64,000 nucleotides of DNA from Leucocoprinus leucothites. Taxonomy: Eukaryota; Basidiomycota; Agaricomycetes; Agaricales; Agaricaceae. Below the pieces are notes generated by a model. It made no database searches, was not told the origin of the DNA, and worked only from the letters and a program-made list of their open reading frames with translations. The position numbers and the translations under genes were made by a program. Shown here piece by piece: positions 35,755 to 46,313 of this stretch. The number at the start of each line of letters is the position of its first letter. Position 1 is the stretch's first letter. Location of the stretch: the NCBI GenBank assembly GCA_013368445.1, contig JAACJO010000019.1:62001-126000 (forward strand), in the 5' to 3' direction.

Positions 35755-37455
35755 ATGGCACCAGTGCGAAATGCTCGAGTCCTCTTCAAGGATCATCCCC
35801 AAGGTGAGCATCCTCGGCGTAGCTTCTTGGGCTGGTCCATGATTCTCAACCGCGATAATAGATATAGGTTATCCTGAACCTGGACAGACTACCGTTTATG
35901 ATGATACCCAGACTATCGACCCGGACAATGTTCAACTCCATGGCGGATTCCTGATAAAGACTCTGGTGCTATCAATAGAACCATATGTTCTCTCTCGGAT
36001 GCGCCCTTCCTTCCCCGTGAGCCACCACTTTCTCCTTGTTCGAGTGCCGTTCTCGCTAATATGTATGATTTTCCAGTTGCCATATACTATTGGAGCACCG
36101 TACGATTGACCATTCGTCTTGTAGAAAATGAAGACTAATTATCGGATACTTTTAGAATCACCAGCTTTGGTGTGTGTATCGTTGTAAGGACTGAAACCGA
36201 CAAAGTCAAAGTGGGCGACCACCTTTATGGAGATTTAGGTAACAACCAACCTTAAACATGGTAGTGACCAGGCCATTGACCACCGCACTTTACAGCATTT
36301 GAAGAATATACCATTAGACCTTCGCTTGACGGGCTCGTCGTTTTAGATAACAAGCATAACCTTCCATGGTCCGTCTTTATTGGTACGGCTGGGATGCCTG
36401 GTGAGTAGTGTTTAACAAAACATGCTACTTAATTTCTTAACAAAAACAATTTAGGTCAAACAGCTTACTCAGGCTGGAAGGAATTTGCACATCCTAAGAA
36501 GGTCAGCGTCCTCCAACGGTGATAAGGCCCCCGACTGACAATGCCATCAGGACGATATCGCTTTTGTTACTACAGGTGGAGGTATGCGTCCCCAATAGAA
36601 CCTGGATATTGAATGAGCCGACTAACCATGAAATATCTCGCTAGGTCCAGTTGGCTCGTGCGTTTTGACAAATATCTCCCGCTGGTGATGTTAATACTCA
36701 TGTTCTGACAGGCTTGTTATCCAACTAGCAAAGGCTGAAGGACTGAAGGTCATCAGTTCGGCCGGCTCCGACGATAAAGTGGCATTCATGAAAGAAATTG
36801 GTGCCGACGTTGCTTTCAATTACAAGACGACCAACATGCGGGAGGTGCTCGCTAAAGAAGGACCTATTGACATGTACGTCTAATGAATCTGGCCTAAGAC
36901 TGGTTTCGGTATTCTGACTCTTTTCATCAGTTTCTGGGATCTTGTTGGGGGTGAGACTCTTGAGGCGGCTCTAGATCATGCCAATGTTGGCGCTCGGTTT
37001 ATTGTAAGTCTTCAATATATTCTTTTGCTCGAATCAGGGCTAATACTTTTTCCAGGAATGTGGAATGATCAGTGGTATGATAGCCCAGCTCTTTTGAATG
37101 GAGGCTCGTTCTCACATCTACTTTCATTTCTCTGCGCAGGATACTTCAATGGAGGCGCCCCGGTCAAGGTATGCCCTTTTATTTAAATCAATGACCTCAG
37201 ATTCTCACTTAGCTCCTGCAGAATCTATGGCAATTAGTCGTGAGAGATATCACGATGAGAGGGTTCGTTGTTACCAGGACATTCCCAAAATACAGCGAAG
37301 AATTCTACGCAACTATTCCGGAGAAGATAGCGAAGGGTGAGATCAAGTGTAATGAAGATGTGACGAATGGCTTGGATAAAACGGACGAAGTGTTGTTGGG
37401 GGTATTGAAAGGTAAAAACAAAGGGAAGGCGGTCATTCGTGTGGCAGACGAGTAA
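35755..37455 (+). CDS. Medium-chain NADP-dependent reductase, copy 2
   Basis: Tandem paralogue of copy 1 with the same start (MAPVRNARVL) and nearly the same intron positions. It has one additional phase-2 intron between PVGS and LVIQLAK that is shared with copy 3. Conserved parts are GYPEPGQTTVYDD, LVLSIEPYVLSRMRP, FGVCIVVRTETDKVKVGDHLYG, AFEEYTIRP, WSVFIGTAGMPG, FVTTGGGPVGS, IGADVAFNYKT, DLVGGETLEAAL and NGLDKTDEVLLGV, ending VIRVADE. All exons are open and join in frame, so it appears intact. Predicted activity is as for copy 1. Changes near the N-terminal substrate region (IEPYVLS instead of IDPYLRG) suggest a shifted substrate range, which is inference. Confidence 0.85.
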
Positions 37456-37935
37456 TCGGTGGGTTTCGCAGCGGCGGACGATACATTCTTCCGGACTAAC
37501 CCTATTCAAAGTTCTATTGTCCTTGATAATCGAATGCATTTTAGAGGTTAATACATGAGTAGAGATTACTTAGAGGAACTCAATTCATGTGTGAAATACC
37601 GTAGCGAGTGCCTTGTTCTGACGACTGGAGCGGAGCGTCTGTTTATGTTTGGATTATGTAGTCGGAAATGATTACTCGCCGATTGTATGAGGTTTTGCCG
37701 TGTTACACAATGGGGTAATCTGGCACATATGATAGATTCTTCAGCACCGTAAACTGGTAGCTACATGCATCGCACATGCCATTCCTGAAGAAGGGACAAA
37801 GGGAATGCTTTTCCATAACGGAACAGTGATTCGATCAGATCAGGTGTGGGGATACTTATAATTGTGGCCCGTATGTCTGACTTCTGAATCTCTTGCAAGT
37901 TCATTTTTGCGGACGCACACCCATGCTCACGCAGC
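37456..37935. other. Intergenic region between MDR copies 2 and 3
   Basis: 480 bp with no gene seen. A TATAATT-like sequence lies near 37857, about 80 bp before the copy 3 ATG. Confidence 0.4.
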
Positions 37936-39602
37936 ATGGCTCCTGTAAGAAATGGTCGTCTTCTTCTCATGTCTGTTCCCACTGGTGAGCTCAGTGTCTT
38001 TTTGCTAGTAATATTGTGAGTTTTGGCTCACATTCAGGTCTTAGGCTTTCTAGAGCCCGGAAAGACAACCGTTTATGATGACCCCCAAACCATTGACCTA
38101 GAAAGTGTGGATTTGAACGGAGGATTTCCCGTTAAAACCCACTATCTTTCTGTTGATCCATACTTCCGCGCAAGGATGCGTGAGCCTCAGATCGAATCGT
38201 ATCTGGTGATCACCCCCCAATTTGCCTTGTTAATTGGTTGACTTATCTCATTTTCATCCATAGCCCGCGTTCAATATTGGCCAACCGTAAGTTCCTCGCC
38301 GTGTGACCGAAATGGAATTCATCCTGACACTTGACCCGAGAATTAACGGGTATGGCATCGGTGTTGTACTCTGTTCCAAGTACCCAGGTGCAAAGCAAGG
38401 TGATTACATCTATGGTATCTTCCGTGAGTCTATCCGCTTCTTTGATTTACTGTGACTTGACAATTGTTAAGAACGTCAGTAATACATAATATGCCTCAAC
38501 TTTGATATGGTGCATGTTGTCAATAATAAATACGACCTTCCTTTATCGACTTTCATCGGCCCTGCCGGAACGCCCGGTACGTGCTTGTGGCGGTCATACA
38601 TAGTTTCCTAACGAACATAACAGGGAAAACCACCTATACGGCATGGAAGGAATATTCAAATGCAAAGAAGGCAAGTCTTTACTCCTTACTAGTGGCAGTT
38701 CGATCATCTAACTTGTCCGCTCAGAGTGATACAGTTTTCGTTTCAGTGGAGCAGGTTTGACCCTCTATCTTGTATTCTGACTGCAATGGGTTAGTTTCCT
38801 CGTTTATTTCCAAGGACCTGTTGAATCGTGAGTGAAAGAGAGTGATTACTGTTCACATTCTTTGTTCACCTTTGTGTAGCGCTGTCATCCAACTTGCCAA
38901 GATGGATGGAGCCAAAGTCATCGCTTCAGCTGGCTCAGAAGAAAAGGTTCAATTCATGAAGGAAATTGGCGCTGATGTTGTTTTCAACTATAAGACAGCA
39001 AACACAAATCAAATCCTCCAGAAGGAAGGGCCCATTGACATGTACGCCATTAAGTTGAACAGAATATCACTGGCCTTGTATCAGCTATTGGGACAACGTC
39101 GGAGGCGATACACTCTCAGCCGCCCTTGATACTGCTAGTATTGGCGCGAGATTCATAGTAAGTTGCCGCTCGAATTAATCCTTTAGAGTGATGCTGATTC
39201 GAGGCTATCTTAGATTTGTGGCATGATATCAGGTGCATCTCATGTGATGGATTCATAACCAGCCACTCATCCTTAACCACTAGGTTATAATACGGGTGGC
39301 GTCCCGGTCAGAGTAAGTCGGCTCCGTCTTTTCATCAGCTTGTTCGAAGGGCTCATTGATTGCTGCAGAACTTGGACCAGATTTTTGCCAAGTCCCTCAA
39401 TTTGCAAGGCTTCATCGTAACAAGACTCGAGCCTGAATATGGAGAAGAGCTTTACGAGATTATGCCAAAGGTAATTTCGGAAGGGAAATTTATATGGCGT
39501 GAGGAAATCTGGGAGGGACTGGATAAGGTTGGTGATGCCATTTTAGCTGTTCAGCAAGGCAAGAACAAGGCGGAGATGGTAGTGCGGGTTGCTTCGGAAT
39601 GA
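37936..39602 (+). pseudogene. Medium-chain reductase copy 3, probably inactivated
   Basis: Third tandem member, starting MAPVRNGRLLLMSVPTG, with the family blocks FLEPGKTTVYDD, LSVDPYFRARMRE, INGYGIGVVLCSK, FIGPAGTPGKTTYTAWKEY, IGADVVFNYKT, DNVGGDTLSAALDTA, ICGMISGYNTGG and GLDKVGDAILAVQQG. Two lesions appear when it is spliced like copies 1 and 2. A TAA at 38480-38482 replaces the second Glu codon of the (F/H)EEY motif. A one-nucleotide deficit in the exon around 38725-38754 breaks the frame at the glycine-rich cofactor loop (FVTTGAG in copy 1). One intron also uses a GC donor (AAG|GCAAGT near 38670). The remaining exons are open and well conserved, so inactivation would be recent. Sequencing error or unusual splicing cannot be excluded. 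Confidence 0.65.
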
Positions 39603-40547
39603 TGAGCCTGAGGTATGGTTGCTTTATTTTGGCCTTCGAGAGTGAGAAGCACTGATCCATTGCTTCTCTTGTGACCATCAGTGGCTCCGTCGCAGATGCT
39701 GCTTTCTTCAACCTTGCGCTAAATTCGCACTCTCCCATACTTGTGTATCGTCTGTGATCATTTTTTTAATATGTAGCTGTTGAGCTATCAATATAAAGCC
39801 AATTTAAGGTTTGACAGTCCATAAGTGATAAGATTGTAAATGATCACATGAGCTTCGGTGTATTCGCGAACTTCTTACCATCTAGGCTCTATATCTGGGG
39901 CGCGCAAAGGACTCCCGACTGTGTCGTTTCAATGTGAGTAACTCAAAATTTCCCCGTCACTGATTCTCATCTTGTTTTAGTTACGTCGATGGATAATGGA
40001 AGCTACTTGTTCATCGAGGGCTTCCAATAACCGGCAACCAAGATTAACGATATCAAGGCCCGGCTCTTTCCATGCATCCTGTCGAGTTGTCTTCAACGTG
40101 AGACTCCATCAAAGTCAGGGTCCATGAGGCTAGTCAGGTAAATGCGCCGCATCCCACCCTATCCTATCATAGGTAAGAGGCATATGGGGGCTCTGGTGAG
40201 TGTCCAGCATTAATAGCTGACGATATTTCTATACTGAAATTGCAGATATTTATCTGAGCTCTGGTTTAATGACCGTTTACGGGGCTAGGTCGGAGACAGA
40301 TCATCTTTCAGAGGACAAGTACGGATGGAACTGGGAGCCGAATAAGACACGCTATCATCGGTTGATGAATAGCGCAGCTGACTTTTCTTAGCCCAAAATC
40401 ACATAACTGGCCCGTGGCTGCTCTGTTCCTGTCATGATGCCTCTTTTGTGACAGGAATGTTGAAGCTGCGTCTATAAAATGGGGCGAGGTGCCTGAACTC
40501 TTCCGCCCCCGACTTCGTTGTCTATACTTCCTAGCAAGACGTACAAG
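39603..40547. other. Intergenic region before the DUF2235 pair
   Basis: No gene is seen. The right end holds the promoter of the gene at 40548. Confidence 0.45.
40473..40479 (+). promoter_or_regulatory. TATA box of the first DUF2235 gene
   Basis: TATAAAA lies 75 bp before the ATG at 40548, in the expected orientation and range. Confidence 0.55.
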
Positions 40548-42825
40548 ATGGCAACAAACGGTAGCAACTTGGAGAAACTCGTTCTCCCGCCTGAACAAGG
40601 CACAAATGGCCTAGATTCCCACCACACACGCTCTCCTACAGCACTTTCGCTTGCGCCATCTGAGTCGGCGACGCTGTCCGGTGGTACCGGATCTGCAATT
40701 GCAGGCAGCAGTAAAGGTGCAGCGTTAGAAGGTTTACCAGAAATTGGCCCTTTACCGCCGTTCGGAACGATAGCGACCGGTATACCAAACGTGACAGTGC
40801 CCGCAAAGCATGAGAACAGAACTCTTGTGTTGTGCTTTGATGGAACTGGAGATCAGTGAGTTGCGACTGAACATCTGTCCGGCGCAAACCAGGCTAATCA
40901 TTCTCAGATTTGATTCCGACGTAGGTGAACAGCGGGTTTAACTTTGATCATAAGAAATTAAACCGCCGTTTGGGCCACCAGAATTCGAATATCGTTGAAC
41001 TCTTCAGCATTCTGAGAAAAGATGATCCAGAGAAACAACTCGTATACTATCAAGTGAGTTGATGTGTTGGGTGCTAAGAGCTGGTGAAGCTTATATTGTT
41101 CAAGGCTGGCATTGGAACTTATACCGTACCTCAAATCGCCACCCCGCTTTTTGCAAAGATCTCAAAGGTGAAAACCAAAACAATTCTTGGTGTAATGATC
41201 GTGCCTTATGCAGAGATAGACGTTGGACGAGATGGTTGCCTGGAATTTGGACGCGCACATTATGGGTAGGTATAAGTCATGCCTCAGTTTTTAACATTAA
41301 TCTCATGCATCTTCAGATGGTTATGAGTTTTTGATGCAGAATTGTGAGCTCACCAGTCCCGTATGAAGTATCCCCTGCTAACGCGTTTGTAAATAGACAA
41401 AGCCGGGGACAGGATCTGTATCTTTGGTTTCTCTCGTGGAGCATACACTGCACGCTGGTGAGTCTTGTCGAAATTTTGTGTCAGTTCACCTTTCGCCAAT
41501 GCTCGATGGCAGCCTCGCAGGCATGATTCACAAAGTCGGCCTTTTACCAATCTGTAATCGTCAGCAAATTCCATTTGCGTACAAAATGTACACACGATGC
41601 GATCCACTCGGTTGGCAGCAGTCCAACTCGTTCAAGAAAACGTTCTCCATCAACGTCAAGATCGATTTCCTTGGCGTTTGGTACTAGTATGCTCTTCTTA
41701 TTTGAGATTTATAACTGATAAGCTTTTTTTTTAGGGACACTGTTGATTCTGTCGGTATTATCCCTCGCAGACTGCCCTTCACGACGTCCAATACGTGTGT
41801 CAGAGTCTTCCGCCACGCGTTAGCTTTGGATGAGCGTAGGGCCAAATTTAAGCAGAACACGTGGAATCGTCCGAGCAAGCAGGAGGCCCACCTTGCGGAA
41901 ACCGACCGTCCGGATCATGAACACCACGGAAATCATCAGGGCCACAGCGGTAACTCGAAGCACAAGCAGATGGATCTCGAAAGGCATTACAGCGAAATAT
42001 ATAGTACTCCTACAGATGTGGAAGAGGTGGGTGCAGCTTTTCTACGGAAGTTATTGCTTCAAAAACTCACCCCGTTTAGGTGTGGTTTGCTGGTTGTCAT
42101 TGTGGTATGCGTGTACGCCATGCAAAGTCTACAAATTTACTGATTTCCATCTCACGATGATGCTGGAATTAGATGTGGGGGGTGGATCGGGTATGTTTTC
42201 TGGAAGGCAACTATTTTCGCCTCGCGTCTGATGTATTGCTGCAGTCACCAACGGAATACGACCAAACCTCGCTAGGATACCTCTTCGGTGGATGATACGC
42301 CAGACGTTCCTCACCGAGACCGGGATTATGTTTTCTGCTCAAGGGTTGCGAAAGCTTGGCTTCGATCTAGACCCCACAACATATCATCCGATCTTGAAAC
42401 GCCCACCTGCCCTCCAATTGCCCTCAAATACTTATCTTCAGCCTATCCCTCCTGCTGAGAAACTTAGCCTCGAAGAGTACGATGCTAAGGTCAAGGCAGA
42501 TGCTGAGGCTGAGGCAAATCTATCCGAGCAGGAAATAGATCTCAAGGATGCATTATCGCCAGTTTACGATCAACTCAAGCTGAAACTATTTTGGTGGATC
42601 TTAGAGCTCATCCCCATGAGATACCGCTACCAGAAAGAAGACAATTCGTGGACGTCATATTTTATCATGAATTTGGGCCAGGGAAGGCATATCCCGAGGC
42701 AGAGAAGGCACGGCGTCAAAGTTCACCGCACAGTTCAGACTAGGCTGGAGGCGAGCTTTTCTGATGGGAAGAAGTACTATCCAAACGCAAACCTTGATCT
42801 TGATAAGGTGGAATGGGTGGACTGA
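40548..42825 (+). CDS. DUF2235 / Tle1-like alpha/beta hydrolase, copy 1
   Basis: Member of the family typified by type VI secretion phospholipase effectors (Tle1, DUF2235), widespread and uncharacterised in basidiomycetes. The N-terminal ~85 residues are a Ser/Gly/Pro-rich leader. The catalytic domain begins [17 protein letters not shown], continues [10 protein letters not shown], and holds the nucleophile elbow [20 protein letters not shown] supplies the likely acid, and [15 protein letters not shown] the likely histidine. PLRWMIRQTF follows, and the C-terminal part (FWWILELIPMRYRYQ, VKVHRTVQTRL) matches copy 2 throughout. A charged insertion with HHGNHQGHSGNSKHK lies between. About eight introns join cleanly, for example at the split Trp codon of GVW|D. 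No signal peptide, so it is probably cytosolic or membrane-peripheral; ester or phospholipid hydrolysis is inferred from family. Confidence 0.85.
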
Positions 42826-43877
42826 GGCCCTTGTTGGAAGGAGCAGTGTGTATTTTATTGTTTACTCCAGGGATTGTGTAGTGTCGCGTTTCGACTTCCG
42901 AGTATTTGTTACTTGGTTAATATCAATCAGTATTATGCTCCAAATTCTCCTCTTATGTAGCACTTTCCGAATCGAAAGCTACGCGTGATCCTTTGTTCGA
43001 CCAGTCCATATCTTTTATTCAAAGGGCCTGTCCGCTCGATCACTTGTGTCACTGAGGCCTAAAGTTTCATGGAAATTAAGTATCGCGGGAGGCTCGACGC
43101 TGCTTGAGGCACCAACCAATATAAGGAAAAGGAGTACGCTACACCCTCAGGACTCTGCGTGCCCGAGCCGCTCCTCTGCACTTATCAAATACTTGTAGCA
43201 CAATGTTGACTTAAATAAACTAAAGCGTACTGGAGTCCATCTCCCAATGAGCATATTGGGGAATTATGAGACCCACTTCAAATCTTATGGCTGGAGCTGA
43301 AGAAGAGGTAAGTAGAGTTTTGCACTCTCGAGATCATCAATTGTACGTTGGATGTGGATAGGGAGTGGAGGCCATCTAACATGATGAATACATAAGGGTT
43401 AGCGATCCTGGGAATTCTCTCGACATCACGGACCCTGTTCATTCCGGCTGTCAATTTTCTCAGCGTCAACTCCCCATAAAAAGAAATCTTCTGTTGGTTA
43501 ATTGATTGATACCATATAGGATGAACTCCACTACTACTGCTTGTTGCTGCATCTCATGGCAAGCATTCTGCACATCTCTTGATAAAACGCAGGGTTAGAG
43601 TGATCGTGAGGTTGGGGGGAATATTCACTTGTCGAAGGACGCTTTCAAGCTTTCCTTGCGAGCGAATGTGTCTCAAATAGCGCCCGATGACGAAACGGAT
43701 TTTCTTGTATTTCCAGGCGGGATTCCGGTTTACGTGACCTTTTGCCGGCTCGCTTGAGTACTCAAGACCCTCGATTTTGGCGCCTCGAGCTTCGGTCTTG
43801 CTCTTGCCCGGTGCTGCGTTCTCTACTGTTTTCCCTCCAGTCTCGCGCTTCCTTCAAGCTGCAGTATCCCCTCAACG
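42826..43877. other. Intergenic region between the two DUF2235 genes
   Basis: About 1 kb with no supported gene. The last ~100 bp are CT-rich, consistent with a promoter for the gene at 43878. Confidence 0.45.
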
Positions 43878-46046
43878 ATGAACAAGCATCACCAAGAACC
43901 CACGACGGTCTCAACGACAAATACTGCCGTTGGGCGAGAGGAAGACAGTGAGCCGCCGTCACCCTCTTCAATCTCCCCCTTTACTGGGAGCGGGATACAA
44001 ACGACAAGCCCAAATCCTCCTCACATACCGCACCCGGCGCGCGAGCCAACACTGGATCCTCGGTCTATGCCCCCGGTTATCCCTCCACAACACGACCATC
44101 GGACACTTGTACTGTGCTTTGATGGCACAGGCGACCAGTTTGACTCCGACAACTCAAATATTGTTCAGTTGGTTTCTCTCCTCAAGAAGAATGACCGGAC
44201 CAAGCAGATGATATACTATCAGGCAAGATTTTCTCTCTTTTTCGTGTTTCGTGTTTAACAATTCTTGATACACCTACAGGCTGGGATTGGAACATACACG
44301 TCGTCCAAAGCTGCTACGCCTTTCATGTCCAGTCTCCAGAGGGTTGGTTGCCCTCTCCCTAACTATCATCGTTCTCACTGATGCCTCCCTAGACTCTCGA
44401 CGAGATGGTCGCCTGGAATCTTGACGCACATGTCATGGGCGGTTATGAGTTTCTGATGCAGAACTGTAGGACTTCAATTCCATTTTACTCCTCTGTTAAC
44501 TCATGTTCGCTTCTAAGACATTGAGGGTGACAAGATCAGCATTTTTGGTTTCTCGCGTGGCGCATATACGGCACGGAGCCTCGCTGGAATGCTTCATAAA
44601 GTCGGTCTTTTACCAGCCGACAACACCCAGCAAATCCCTTTCGCCTACAAGATGTATACACGTGTGGACCACATTGGCTGGGAGCAGTCAAATGGGTTCA
44701 AGAAGGCGTTCTGTGTTGATGTGACGATCGATTTTCTTGGGGTATGGTAAGCTTCCTAGTTCTCCATATAGTTAGGCACAGTTCTGACCAACTCGGCTCG
44801 CCGTAGGGATACCGTCGATTCGGTTGGACTTATTCCAAAGAGACTTCCTTTCACGACATCCAATACTATTGTTCGCACCTTCAGACACGCAATCGCACTT
44901 GATGAACGGCGAGCCAAGTTCAAGGTCAATTTCTGGAATCGACCGAACAAAGGCGAAGTTCAACTTGGCGTTCAGGCAAATCAATCTCCACAGCAGCCAA
45001 TGGAGCCTCCCGAATCACCCATCAGTCCAACCAGCGAGAAAGATTCTCCCACCCCGTCCTCGGGCCTCTCGAACCTCCCCTCGTTCGGGAAATCGTACGA
45101 GAAGAGTCATGACACCAAGCACGTCACTGGGGAGGAGAAAGTTGTCAATGGTCACGCCAATGAAGGGAAGAAACGGCCACACCGTTCGGAACACGACGAA
45201 AAAATGGATACCATGGAACAGATATACTCGTCCAAGAAAGAGCGCATGAGTGACGTTGAAGAAGTCTGGTTTGCAGTATGTACAATCTTTCCCCACTCCT
45301 AGCTCAGAGACACAAGTGCTGATGTTTCTGTGAAATTACAAGGGTTGCCATTGTGACGTCGGCGGAGGTTCAGTCAGTAACAAGACCCGGCATTCCCTCG
45401 CGCGTATACCTCTTCGTTGGATGATCCGGGAATGTTTCAAAGCGAATACGGGTATCATGTTCGAAACTGAATCACTGAAAGAAATCGGACTTGACCCTTC
45501 GACATTATACCCCTTCGTCACACCCCGTCCACCCCCTCTGCCCGTTAAACAGGAAGAACACAAGATTCGTAAGCCACCTGCGGATCCCATTCCGGTACGC
45601 CTGCATGCGACCTTGACTAAAAAGCGACCAGCAGAAGTACACGCTCAACACGTCGCTGCAGCGCCAGTACCATTCCTGGGCTCGGAAGAAGAGGAGGAAC
45701 TCATGGATGCGCTTGCGCCTGCGTATGACCAGTTGAAAATGCGAAAGTTTTGGTGGTTATTGGAAATTATGCCTTTGCATCTAAGATATCAGCGTGGCAA
45801 CAACGAATGGGTAACGCGAATCGGGTAAGTGCCTCAACTGTTCTGATCACTGGTGGTATTTAACTCGAGCTCGCTAGGTCTAATTTTGCTCGACCACGTT
45901 TTATTCCCAAACAGATTAAGAATGGGGTAAAGGTTCATAGGAGTGTTAGAATGCGCATGGATGCCATGTACGAGGACGAGAAGAAGAAGGGAAAGAGATA
46001 CAGACCCAAAGCGCATTTACGCGTCGAGCCTACATGGATTGACTAG
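43878..46046 (+). CDS. DUF2235 / Tle1-like alpha/beta hydrolase, copy 2
   Basis: Tandem paralogue of the preceding gene. The leader is rich in Ser/Thr/Pro ([20 protein letters not shown]). Catalytic features are [57 protein letters not shown] and [15 protein letters not shown], so Ser, Asp and His are all present. A long hydrophilic insert (roughly 100 residues, KDSPTPSS...[17 protein letters not shown]) precedes the DVEEVWF block and differs in sequence from that of copy 1. A second insert with [14 protein letters not shown] lies before [15 protein letters not shown]. The gene ends VEPTWID at 46044-46046. It has an intron before NFARPRFIP (near 45826-45878) that copy 1 lacks. It converges on the PKS gene with only 267 bp between the stop codons. 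Confidence 0.85.
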
Positions 46047-46313
46047 CTTTCTACCTTTTGGCTGGCTACACTTCCTACCTATATTAAGCTACAAAGTATT
46101 AAACCTCTTGTAGTTCATTCACTCGTTGGCGTATGTGTATTATTTCAACATAATAATGGAACGAATCCTATTTCGTTCACACCTATAATCAAGATACAAA
46201 TACAAATAGCGCAGAAATAATGCAGCTATTAGGAATAAGAATACATAATTCTAGATCATAGCTCTATTGTTGTAATTATCCGTGGGCAGGGTATACAAAT
46301 ACAAGATGGTGTT

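Noticed and set aside
38470..38530. A one-base T insertion as the cause of the break in reductase copy 3
   Set aside because: Using the acceptor ending at 38471 gives perfect length agreement with copy 2, leaving a single nonsense codon at 38480-38482 rather than an insertion.
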